From: Anadara kagoshimensis
Lineage: Eukaryota > Mollusca > Bivalvia > Arcoida > Arcidae
Assembly (NCBI GenBank): GCA_021292105.1
Contig: CM037874.1
Coordinates: 34,584,185 to 34,648,184 of the forward strand
Length of the DNA: 64,000 bases
Direction: 5' to 3'
Position 1 is the first letter of the stretch, and every line of letters starts with the position of its first letter. Below the pieces are notes generated by a model, which saw nothing but the letters and a program-made list of their open reading frames with translations, ran no database searches and had not been told where the DNA came from. A program made the translations under genes and the position numbers. Below, one piece after another: positions 1 to 9,155 of this stretch.

Positions 1-446
1 AATTTTATTTCTCTTAAATTTTCGCTAGAAATTACAATTACATCAGAAAATATCTTTGGCCCATAAAAATTATGTTTGGCGAAAAAAAATAGTTCTGGCG
101 AAAGTTTTGGAGAAAAAAGATGGAAGTCAGTGTGAACCCTGTGATGTGTCTTCTTTATAAAATTTTGCTTATCTAAATGAAACATTTCAATTCAGAAAAT
201 TCAATCATTTTTAATTTTTGAGATTTTGAATAGCATCATTGCTCACCGCGTAATATGTTCGAATTTCATTCGTGAAACTGATTTGATAAGGATTTTATAT
301 TTTAGGCCACATCGCATTAATTTCTAGTTCTACGATAGTTTTTTTAAAGAAATAGATGCGAGCGAGCGATTTAAAAAATAAAAGGTTTTTCTTAAAAATA
401 TTTAGGCAAAACCAAATTCATATTATACGGCTGCAAGATAAAAACA

Positions 447-447
<1 letters not shown>

Positions 448-481
<34 letters not shown>
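448..481. repeat. (GT)n microsatellite
   Basis: An uninterrupted run of about 17 GT dinucleotides. It sits in the diverged unit 0 remnant and is absent at the equivalent place in the other units. Confidence 0.95.
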
Positions 482-484
<3 letters not shown>

Positions 485-639
485 AAAAGGAGATTTAGAA
501 TTAAATAATAATTATATTTGTGTTCTATGCACGGGATTCGTTCAAAGTTATAAACCATTTATTTAAATTATCATTTTAACATTTACTTACTGATAATAAA
601 AACATACTAGTATGATACATGATAATTATAAGTTATACA

Positions 640-925
640 GGGCTTTTGCAGGCTACACGGCCCCATGTACCCGATCAATGATTTATATACCCTTAGCCGC
701 AGGCGATGGTACCAATTGTACAATATGAAAATGAACCAATTCCGATATTTCAGTACACATAGCTTACGAAAATAAGTCGAAATTTTGCTGTCGAATGACT
801 AAACATGGATAGCTAGTGACCAAGAATATACAGCTACACAGATAATAACTGAGGGCACTAGTATATAGTTATGGAGAAGGTGATACTATCTTGATTCTGT
901 ACTGATGTTTTAGCTTATCATAAAA
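640..925. other. Gene-free diverged spacer
   Basis: AT-rich sequence with no credible ORF and no match that I can see to the other units. It contains short phrases such as aatgaaccaattccga but nothing that identifies a feature. Confidence 0.4.
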
Positions 926-1262
926 ACAAACATAATAATCCATGTTCGAATCATAATCCAGACCAAAGTAAAAACTTTAGAACTGACAAGTTAGGTTAGA
1001 CACGTGAACACACACAATGGACGTAAGGCCAGGTGCTTCGGAAGGGTAAGCACCTCCTGTTTAGCTAGACCCATCACGTGTGTAATCAAAATGGTGTTAA
1101 AGGAACATGGAACTATGGGACGTCAAATATATCCAGGGCAATCCTGGACACCTAGACATAAAACTTATAAACAATACCGTGGTGAGGGTCATAAAACTTT
1201 TTGTGGGCCTTGATTAGCCTAGGCTTGCAATATCCCTGGGTCAACAATTTATTTGCAAGCAA
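926..1262 (+). repeat. Dispersed repeat X copy
   Basis: This shares with other copies the runs gaactgacaagttaggttag, ggaagggtaagcacctcctg and tcacgtgtgtaatcaaaa, followed by a segment ending in cttgcaatatccctg. The same element occurs at 7905, 18386, 28515, 37695, 49865, 54007, 59690 and inverted at 62046. It has no long ORF. Class unknown; probably a non-autonomous transposable element. Confidence 0.75.
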
Positions 1263-2390
1263 CTTTCGACGGTTCTGTACTGTAGGTGTTAAGCTATCAT
1301 ACAATAGCAACTGAATGTTTATTGGTTTGGCCTATACCTGGTGACAGCTCAATATTGATCAAATATTTTTAACTTGGATGTCAACCAAATTCAATTAATC
1401 AATCTTACATTCTGTTTTACTCTGACATACAGTTCAGACCTGTCTAAAGATTCACACTGAAGTGACTGTGTTCTGCTACGAGTGACCGCGGTATTGATAG
1501 CTACTGGCCAAAAGATGGAGTTTAGTTTTCAGTTCATTTAGTTTGTTTACGTGTCGCATGTTATAAAAATTTTACATATTAGAATATTACATAGGACTGT
1601 ACTGTACATGTATTCGGTTACTTTGTAAAATCCTCCTTTTTTCGTATAAAACCATGTATTTTTTTAAAAAGAACTTCCCAAAAATTGATTTTTTGACCAA
1701 TTCCCGTCATTTTTTTCACTGTTAAATGCAAAAATTAGTTTTCGTCTGCTCTAAAAGAGAATTTTGTTTTTTTAAAGGATTAACCTTTTAAATTCAACTG
1801 ATTATATTTTTTAATTTAAATCTACCATATATTTAAGCTTCACATCTCAGTTAAAACGCCTTATGTTTTCTTGAATGTCACAAGATCGACAATATTTTGA
1901 AAATTATTAAAAGCAACTAAAACTAATGTTTTATTTATCAATGAAATTTTCATAAAAATTGCTCAAAAATATTTTTTTGAATATTTTTACAAACATATGG
2001 TTTTATATGAAATAGGGGTGTTACAAAGTTGTTGAGGACTTTTTGCACGTCTCTATAGATTACAGTGGCATGGAAGGTATTGCTTGATGTGTGATTGATT
2101 TGAATATATACCTACACGTTCTGCAGTCCATGTCTTGAAATCATTTATTTTTTAGGTGCCCCGATTTTCTTGCTCTAAGGGAGGTGATAAATTCGTGTTT
2201 TCTGCTTAAGTTTTAAGGTAATAAGTTTGCAATCTATATTATACAGATGTATATAAATTCGTAGATCATGGTACACACATAAACAGCGAAAATTGTGATC
2301 CTAAAAAAATCAATGATTTCGATAGTTTTATAACATTTTTATCTATTTACTTCTACATTTTAGTTTTGATTTAAAAAACCCACTTTCATT
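1263..2390. other. Gene-free spacer with decayed repeat pieces
   Basis: A degenerate copy of the ACAGACCTGTC inverted-repeat end lies near 1433-1455. The rest is AT-rich without a supportable ORF. A stretch near 2100-2320 resembles the 3' flank found next to the glycosyltransferase genes (gataaattcgtg, then aacagcgaaaattgtga), so it may be a decayed unit fragment. Confidence 0.45.
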
Positions 2391-2490
2391 TCGTTTTGCT
2401 AAGTGTTTGGCGAAAGAACAGTCACTACCCTTTTTTAAAATCTTGTATAAGATCCAGGAGGGGTTCGAGCCCACGACATCCAAGCCAAAA
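2391..2490 (-). repeat. V-type SINE fragment (tRNA-head end)
   Basis: This is the reverse complement of the SINE body segment ccaaacactcgacattacg-like (as at 60690) followed by a box-B-like GGGTTCGAGCCC site. Only the head-proximal ~100 bp remain. Confidence 0.7.
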
Positions 2491-3710
2491 TGGGCTATTT
2501 CTTAGGTACTAATTCGTTAGCTTAGTGTTAAACTTTGTTTTCTTTTAAATACATTTATGGAACTGTTTGCATTTTCATTATAGGATCATAGACCGTGTTT
2601 AAACAAAAACTACACTAGGAAGAAGACCAAGGTTTAAGAGACGATCAAAAATCCATTTGAAACAATCAATTAGTATTTGTTTAACAATAATACACCAGCT
2701 ATACCCTTTTGAAATCGTTTCCTCAACAAAACACCTACAAAACGACGTCGTGGGAGTCTCAGTTTAAATGTACATTAGTACTTTAATTGAAGTAACAACT
2801 AAACAAATAAATTACATGTACTGGTTAACCGCGAAACATGTAATTATTTCCCCTTTATTCTTTTTATCTGAAATAACACCTGGTGAAACTAAAATTGTCA
2901 GTGATCCTCACCCCTAAAATAGCTAAAAAGTCTAACACCGTGCTAACGAAAAAAGTGTCGGCGAAATTCGGTTGCCGAGTACCCGAGTTACAGTATGGAT
3001 AACTAGTGACCGGATACAGATGTCCAGATATAGAGTAATAATGTCTATTATAAGTATCCATTGTGGATAGGGAAATCTAACCCAAGATGTTGAATATTTT
3101 AGCCGAGACTCCGACAGAGATATTCAACCCCGAGGGATTTCCGTATCCTACAAGAATAGACTAATAATTAAATATGAGTAACATCGGTATCGACGCCATT
3201 TTTGTAAATCTAACTTTGATATTAACGTTTTTCATAAAATAAATATAGCCATCAGACAGAATGAACCTAGTTTTGTTTTATACAAACCGTATGAACTAAA
3301 AAGAACATCTCCTAACATAAACATATGAAACGCAACGAAAAATTCTACATTTTTGTGACTCAGTTGTAATTTTTTCGCAAGGCGACGTCATGTCCGCACG
3401 TGTAGATGACGATAAGCACGTAGAGTTGACGATACGCACGTGAAGGTGAAAATAGAAATTTCTACCATCATTTCTACAAATGGAAATCTTTATCTCAAGC
3501 ATAGGAAGATGGAAGATAGAGAATTCTACCATCGTTTTTTCAAGCGGAAGTTCTGTACGAATTCGTTAGCTCATTGAAGTTTTGCACTTTCGTCAGGACT
3601 TTACCATAGTTGGTTAACTATTATATAATAACAATATAATGGTTATTAGTTTGACCCAAGATCACTTTTCTATCAAGATTTATATGTTATCTTTTTTACT
3701 TGTGAAATTT
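2491..3710. other. Unit-conserved spacer with hairpin
   Basis: Homologous to 12081-13330, 22611-23884 and 43121-44381. Apart from the hairpin at about 3053-3163 it contains no supportable gene. The small ORFs here are not conserved in frame between units. Confidence 0.6.
3053..3163. repeat. Hairpin-forming inverted repeat
   Basis: The core arms run from ggatagggaaatc at 3065 to ggatttccgtatcc ending at 3148, around a loop near agccgagactccgac. Flanking tatccattgtgg and cctacaa... extend the pairing. The same hairpin lies in units 2, 3 and 5. This copy carries more arm mismatches than the others. Confidence 0.6.
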
Positions 3711-3975
3711 TTGCTACAACGGTAGCACAGTTAGTAGAGTGTCATTTCGTACGTGGGATATCAGGGGTTAAAACCTAGGTCGTGTCTGACTAAAAGTTGA
3801 AAACTGTTCTTTCTTCAACCACGCGGTATTAGAAAATAAATGTTACGGGGTCTTTTGGATTAGACATAAAAACGACAGAAACAATTGCTGTCACTTCACC
3901 TATAGCTGGTGACGGCTTCATATAGATAAATTTTCTTGACTGGGATTTTAAGCCCCATTCAATCAGTCATTCTGT
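3711..3975 (+). repeat. tRNA-headed V-type SINE
   Basis: The 5' part looks tRNA-derived: a box-A-like tagcacagttagtagagtg and a degenerate box-B-like ggggttaaaacct about 45 bp later. The body carries acctatagctggtgacggct and ends in gactgggattttaagcccc, the tail shared with the other SINEs here. In this copy box B has lost its GTTCGA core. Confidence 0.75.
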
Positions 3976-3993
3976 TTAATTTTTGACATACAA

Positions 3994-4179
3994 TACAGAC
4001 CTGTCGAAAGTTTCACTTTGAGGTTACGATGCTTGGCTGAGAGTGATTGAGGTATGGATACCAAATGGCCAAAAATTGATATCAACTGCCGAAAAGCTAT
4101 CAAGCTATCAAACGAAAGGTCGACATGAGCTGTCACTTCAAATTCGTCAGCTATGTGTTAAACTTTCGACAGGTCTGTA
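3994..4179. repeat. 186-bp MITE with ~20-bp TIRs
   Basis: It starts TACAGACCTGTCGAAAGTTT and ends with the inverse, AAACTTTCGACAGGTCTGTA. It is short, has no ORF, and lies directly left of the 89-bp minisatellite. Copies occupy the same place in units 2, 3, 5 and 6. Confidence 0.8.
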
Positions 4180-4184
4180 CAGTA

Positions 4185-4808
4185 CATGTAGTTTATAGCG
4201 TCATAAAATATACTGCTAACAAAACGGAGGAATTTCCAATATCACCAATGGGTTGGGTATAGATGTTGTTACCCATGTAGTTTATAGCGTCATAAAATAT
4301 ATTGCTAACAAAACGGAGGAATTTCCAATATCACCAGTGGGTTGGGTATAGATGTTGTCACCCATGTAGTTTATAGCGTCATGAAATATATTGCTAACAA
4401 AACAGAGGAATGTCCAATATCACCAGTGGTTTGGGTAAAGATGTTGTCACCCATGTAGTTTATAGCGTCATGAAATATACTGCTAACAAAACGGAAGAAT
4501 GTCCAATATCACCAATGGGTTAGGTATAGATGTTGTCACCCATGTAGTTTATAGCGTCATGAAATATATTGCTAACAAAACGGAGGAATGTCCAATAGTA
4601 CCAATGGGTTGGGTATAAATGTTGTCACCGATGTAGTTTATAGCGTCATGAATTATATTGCTAACAAAACGGAGGAAAGTCCAATATCACCAGTGGGTTG
4701 GGATTAGATGTTGGTACCCATGTAGTTTATAGCGTCATGAAATATATTGCTAACAAAACGGAGGAATGTCCAATATCACCAATGGGTTAGGTATAGATGT
4801 TGTCACAC
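4185..4808. repeat. 89-bp minisatellite, 7 monomers
   Basis: Successive catgtagtttatagcgtcat starts are 89 bp apart. The monomer includes ttgctaacaaaacggagg and ccaatatcaccaatggg. Monomers differ by scattered substitutions. The period is not a multiple of three, so open frames through it are incidental. Confidence 0.97.
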
Positions 4809-5164
4809 ATTATCTAGTTATGTGAAATGAGTAATTTTTGTGGTGTCCAATTTTTTATAGTTCGAACGAAAATTCCGTTTTCGTAAGGTGATAAATTCGT
4901 GATTTTTTATTAAGGTTTAGGGTAAAAACTTCCCAATCTATATTACTTATATATCCCTATTTACAAAGGTGCATATAAATTCGTTGTTCATGGTATGAAC
5001 TTAAACAGCAAAAATTGTGAAACAACAAAAATAATGATTTAGAAGTTTTATTATAATTACATTTTATACCAGTTTTAATTTTACAGCACTAGATCAATTT
5101 TTATCTATTTCAATTTCATGTTTTTAATTTGAGTAAAAAAAACACTGGTATCAACACAAATTTC
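4809..5164 (-). other. 3' flank of glycosyltransferase copy 1
   Basis: This lies between the minisatellite and the stop codon. A canonical poly(A) signal (AATAAA on the minus strand, tttatt at 5047-5052) sits about 113 bp past the stop. The segment at 5063-5093 (ttataccagttttaattt, tacagcactaga) also occurs as a stand-alone dispersed repeat at 39160 and 51201. The same flank follows copies 2-5. Confidence 0.6.
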
Positions 5165-6373
5165 TCACGTTTTATTTAATTTTCTGATTTCATTATAAAT
5201 TCTCCAAACTCTTCTCAACTGATAAGTGTCTTTAAAACCGTGAGATGTAATAACGTTTATAAAACCTTTTTCAGAGGGTTTGATTTTTTTAACCCGAAAC
5301 TCATTATTTCCTAATAATTCAATTCTTAATTTATGTGCAACAATGCCTAAATATACATCATCTAACCGAAACAGTTGTGTGTATTGAATTGCTATCTGCA
5401 TATCAGTAATGACATCCAAAGACATAACGTATGAACCTGCGTTTATAAATGATGGGTAATTTTTAAAAGGATACTCTAAACGAGAAACGTACCATTTTAA
5501 TTTCGGATTCCGAACTGGTGATGAAATCCGATAAACATTCCCCATGAATAAATGTTTCACTTCCTCCTTTGATAATTGTTTTAAATTTTTAACAAGATTT
5601 TCAGGCGATACAAAGTAATCGTCATCCACAAATAAGACGAAGGTAGCCTGTTTACAATAGGTGATTATCCAGTTCAAAGCCCCGATAGCTTTCAAAGTGT
5701 TGTTATAATAATCATCATAAAAATCGTATTGTACCACATCACCATATCTTTTACACTCCATGTTTGTATTTGATTCCACCGCCTTACTCTTTGATAACCC
5801 AACAACAAAAATCCGTCTTACAATAAACTCGTCTACGATAAGCTCTTTCCCCCATGTTTCTCTTATAACTCTTCGCCGTTCTAAATTCTGCGCAGCCGAT
5901 TTAACCACAAATAAAATTAATTTGGATGCGTTTGATTCTAAGTTACACTTTTTGTCACAATTTTTTATCACTTTATTCTTAAAAGTGTTAATTGGTTTAT
6001 GAAATACTTTTCCTTCACTTTTGATATCTTTCACTAATTTAACCATATCAACATTTAACGGATAATTGAAATTGGCAAGCTTTCCCTCCTTCTTTTCGAT
6101 TCCTTTCTCCTTTTTAAATTTGTTTTGCATTTTGATCGGAATAGCCGCTGTTGTGACACGACTTTCTGTACTTTGCTGTGTAAAATTATTCACTGTTACG
6201 TTTTCGGGAATATTAAAAACATTGTTCTGCTTGCAAGTACATTCAGTTGCACGAAATTGTCTAGAAAGTTCAATTTTCAAATTTAAATATAATATCGTGA
6301 TTCCAATTAAAAACCATATCCATTTTAAGTAATCTTTGGATTTGCATTTAAATATGTATCGAATATTCCGCAT
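5165..6373 (-). CDS. GT31 beta-1,3-glycosyltransferase (brainiac-like), copy 1
   Basis: Encodes 402 residues in one exon. A hydrophobic segment at about residues 17-32 after a basic N-terminus indicates a type II Golgi membrane anchor, followed by a Lys/Glu-rich stem to about residue 150. The catalytic domain then shows the GT31 motifs in order: RRRVIRETWG (166-175), IFVVGL (188-193), DFYDDYYNNT (217-226), the metal-binding VDDDYF (249-254), NYPSFINAGSYVMS (305-318) and FRLDDVYLG (335-343). GT31 enzymes transfer galactose or N-acetylglucosamine from a UDP-sugar in beta-1,3 linkage. The FRxDDVYLGIVA form, rather than EDVxxG, is the brainiac-like variant as I know it. Donor and acceptor cannot be told from sequence. 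The start is the first ATG after a TATA box 72 bp upstream. N-glycosylation sequons are visible in the stem and at NNT 224-226. Confidence 0.95.
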   Translation of the reverse strand: MRNIRYIFKCKSKDYLKWIWFLIGITILYLNLKIELSRQFRATECTCKQNNVFNIPENVTVNNFTQQSTESRVTTAAIPIKMQNKFKKEKGIEKKEGKLANFNYPLNVDMVKLVKDIKSEGKVFHKPINTFKNKVIKNCDKKCNLESNASKLILFVVKSAAQNLERRRVIRETWGKELIVDEFIVRRIFVVGLSKSKAVESNTNMECKRYGDVVQYDFYDDYYNNTLKAIGALNWIITYCKQATFVLFVDDDYFVSPENLVKNLKQLSKEEVKHLFMGNVYRISSPVRNPKLKWYVSRLEYPFKNYPSFINAGSYVMSLDVITDMQIAIQYTQLFRLDDVYLGIVAHKLRIELLGNNEFRVKKIKPSEKGFINVITSHGFKDTYQLRRVWRIYNEIRKLNKT

Positions 6374-6454
6374 TTTACGTGTGTGTTAATAAGTTAACTC
6401 AGATTGTTGTCAGCAACTGCACTCATACAACATACACGTAATTTCTTATATAGG
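6374..6454 (-). promoter_or_regulatory. TATA promoter and 5' leader of copy 1
   Basis: On the minus strand CCTATATAAG (6454-6445) is a good TATA box. An initiator-like TGCAGTTG lies about 34 bp downstream, predicting a leader of about 45 nt with no upstream ATG pair that would compete. The same arrangement occurs before all six copies. The TATA box straddles the end of the MITE at 6449-6654, and an AGGTCA nuclear-receptor-type half-site lies just upstream of it. Confidence 0.7.
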
Positions 6455-6654
6455 CAAACAACATTGACCTGAAATCAGAATATTCATAGAGGATGATCTA
6501 CCCTATACATGGGTAGTGTTAGGATTTGCATTTAATTCATAAACAATACATGATAGACAAAATAAACACATGAATTCCCTATACATAAATGTAATGGTCT
6601 ATAATAAATATTGAAATTAAAGGTCAAGCAGACAGCTCAATGTTTTTTCCTTAA
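6449..6654. repeat. Promoter-associated MITE (family M), copy 1
   Basis: The left end, tataggcaaacaacattgacct, and the right end, aggtcaagcagacagctcaatg, are imperfect inverse copies. The best-preserved member of the family is at 61324-61565 (tataggtaaacaac ... gtttacctata). There is no ORF. The right terminus is degraded. Confidence 0.7.
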
Positions 6655-6763
6655 ACAAACATATTAAGTTACACAGGTAAATGTATTCAATAGCCACTGA
6701 TATTTGTCATATGTTATAAATAATGCACAAACTTTAAAGAAAGCCCATTAGGTTCATCAATAA

Positions 6764-7530
6764 ATAAAAAAATACAAGGCGTATAAAATGCAAATAAATG
6801 CAGTGTTATGCGTGAAAGAAAGGGGTAAAAACTCGAATTATTAAAAGTGTCATTACTCAAGTATTTATAACATGACAACAATCAGAAAATTCAAAAATTT
6901 CATATTTGAAAAAAGCGTAATAATGGGAATAAACCCGAATGAAAGGCTTTATAAAAGAGTAATTACACAAAGAAATGCGCAACAACGTAAACGAAAGGCG
7001 TCAAACGTGACAGAAATGCGTTAAAAACAAGGAAGAAAAGATCTATTGTTTGAAACAAATGTATTATAACGCATAAAGACGTTTTAACGCGAAAAAAATG
7101 TGTAATAACTCGAATAAAGGTGTAACAACGCAACTTAATTAATGATAATGCGTTATTGCCTTTTTAATTTGCGTTATGATGCCTTTTTTTATTAGCTTGA
7201 TAGCGGGATTTTTTGCCGCTTTTCTTTTTCACTATTACCCTTTTGAAGTATTACGCTTTTCTTTTTTCTTTTAATTTACGTTATTGTGCACTCCTTTAGT
7301 TAGCGTTATTGCGGCTTTCCTTAGCGTTATTGTGTCTTTCTTTCGCGTTATGACACCTTCCACTCTAATTATCAAGCTTTTTAATTCGCGATATTACACC
7401 TTTCGTTCTCGTTATTACGTCTTTCATTCGCGTTATAACGCTCGTCGTTCTCGTTATTACACCCTTTAATTCGCATTATAACACCTTACATTCGCATATT
7501 TGCATTATTTCACTTTTTTATTGTTTTAAA
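6764..7530. repeat. Foldback-like element, copy 1
   Basis: The left arm is a run of degenerate ~20-bp repeats reading like gaaagaaatgcgtaataacg. The right arm reads as the reverse complement, cgttattacgcctttc-like. The turn-over is near ttaattaatgataatg at about 7137. Many monomers contain the palindrome CGTTATAACG or a near variant. Long inverted arms built of short tandem repeats are the hallmark of foldback elements. No transposase ORF is present. Confidence 0.65.
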
Positions 7531-7904
7531 AGCATGAAACTAATAGTCTATCGTAGTTGTACCTGCATCACGTGATGCATGTACACTTATCTGCTGGATC
7601 TTTCTGTCCCATAGTACAACTTATATACAAAACATACATTTTATACCATAGACAACTTTATATAAAATTGTAATTTAAAGCTGATTTTTATTATGATAAA
7701 TTGATATAGTTGTTTTGAAAAAAAGCAAACAATATAAGACTGTATCAGTTTAATAATGTGAAAAGACATTTTTATAACGGATTTTAGTACTTTAGTTTCA
7801 AAGTAATTTTTTATGTTAGATGGATTATGTAAACACAGTCAGAAGTCCATTATAGTAGCATTTAAGGGCTTTTGTAACAATATAATAAAATAAACAAACA
7901 ATAT
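7531..7904. other. Unit-conserved spacer with E-box palindrome
   Basis: No gene. It contains the perfect 14-bp palindrome GCATCACGTGATGC at 7565-7578, centred on an E-box CACGTG. The palindrome is kept in the equivalent places at 18056 and 49533, and reduced to CACGTA near 28177 and 37376. Confidence 0.55.
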
Positions 7905-8460
7905 AAGATCACAATCCAAAAGTAAAGTAAAAACTTTAAAAACTGGCAAATTAAGATACAAACGTAAACAACACCAGAAACGTGAGGCCATGTGCTTCGG
8001 AAAGGTAAGCAGCTCCTGTTTAGCAAGCTACATACGCCAGGTATGAAATTAAAAGCAAAGGTAAAATGGAACTATAGGGCGTCAAACATATCCACGGAAT
8101 TTTTTGACACAGAGACATTAAAAACAAACATACTAATCCATGTCCGAATCACAATCAAGAAGCATAGTAAAAACTTTGGAACTGACAAGTTAGGTTAGAC
8201 AGTTGAACTTTCAACAGGGATGTGGGACGGGGTGCTCCAGAAGGGTAAGCACCTCCTGTTTAGCTAGCTACACCGTCACGTGTGTAATCAAAATTGTGTG
8301 AAAGGAACATAAAACAATGGGACCTCACAACATTGTGAAAATGGCCATAGAACTATTTTAATGCATTAGGTTAACACTTTTTTGTAAGCAGCTTGCTTCG
8401 TTGTTTGAAATTCTCGTAGTGGGAATTAGCTCTACCGTAGCGTATTAAATGTGACAAAAT
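7905..8460 (+). repeat. Dispersed repeat X, two tandem copies
   Basis: Two successive stretches begin with caatccaaaagtaaagtaaaaactttaa-like or cagaagcatagtaaaaacttt-like sequence, and each continues through gaaaggtaagcagctcctg or gaagggtaagcacctcctg. They are diverged from each other, which suggests an old nested or tandem insertion that was then copied along with the unit. Confidence 0.65.
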
Positions 8461-8888
8461 ACACTTTCGACGGATCCGTTCTGTAGATTCTTTTGTATTC
8501 ATTCATGTTGGTAGACGTTAACTTATATTATAAGTAAATGAATGTTTATAAATTATTTAGTATTTTTAAACATACATTCTTCTTGCTAAACGTTACCTAG
8601 TATTGTATACATACATTTTCATAAGTAATTGAAAGATGATAAATTAATTAGTATTTTAAACAATAAATTAAATATAAACACTTGTAAGTATACCACACGT
8701 CCTTAAATTGAAAACTTATTGAGTTTATTTGTCATATCGATTCAAAGAATTACAGGTTCATTTTTCGTCATGTTTTACAAGGAATCTAATCAAATCGACA
8801 ATAACGTCATGGTTTTAAATTGTTTATCTTGCAATAAACATTCTTTTGCATATTTTTTTAAAGTACAGACTTGTCAAAAGTTTAACAC
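8461..8888. repeat. ~430-bp inverted-repeat element
   Basis: The left end is acactttcgacggatccgtt and the right end gtacagacttgtcaaaag followed by tttaacac. These are inverse copies of the gttaaactttcgacaggtctgtac terminus. The interior is AT-rich with no conserved ORF. Better-ended copies lie at 39617-39996 and 62241-62678. Whether these ends face inward or belong to two neighbouring MITEs is not certain. Confidence 0.55.
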
Positions 8889-8963
8889 TAAAGCAACGAT
8901 TATGTAAACTTAAGTGTAGAAAAAGGCACTTGTATGCTAACTGAAATAAAGGTATTGAATAGT

Positions 8964-9155
8964 GTAAGCAAACATTATTGACCTGTCCGTTTGACCTTTA
9001 ATTTATTTAATTTATTATGGACCAGTATATTTATATATAGGGAACACATGTGTTTATTTCATCTATATTAAGGCAAATATAACCATGTAATGAATTGATC
9101 GTCGTATATGAATAGTTTTAATAAAAGGTCAAGCGGGCAGGTCGATGTTGTCTCT
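8964..9155. repeat. MITE family M, second copy in unit 1
   Basis: Left gcaaacattattgacctgtc and right aaaggtcaagcgggcagg followed by tcgatgttgt are inverse copies, matching the promoter MITE and the copy at 61324. Each terminus carries two TGACCT/AGGTCA motifs. Confidence 0.75.

Larger units (their letters stand above)
1..3993. repeat. Partial diverged repeat unit (unit 0) at left edge
   Basis: Positions about 140-610 align by eye to 10020-10830 of the next unit (shared run around the TTCGAATCCC-like site at 270 and the GGCCACATC stretch near 305). Positions 2391-3993 align to 11980-13612. Between them the sequence is diverged and interrupted. Unit order implies that a seventh gene copy would lie a few kb left of the window. 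No glycosyltransferase sequence is seen inside this partial unit. Confidence 0.75.

Noticed and set aside
4185..4808. Possible CRISPR-like regular array
   Set aside because: There are no distinct spacers; the whole 89-bp unit repeats, and the context is eukaryotic.
5760..6332. Plus-strand ORFs of 80-104 codons inside each glycosyltransferase gene (also near 16071, 16395, 26166, 26490, 35307, 47546, 47870, 56498, 56813)
   Set aside because: They lie antisense to conserved catalytic or stem codons and recur only because the gene recurs. Their products have no domain.
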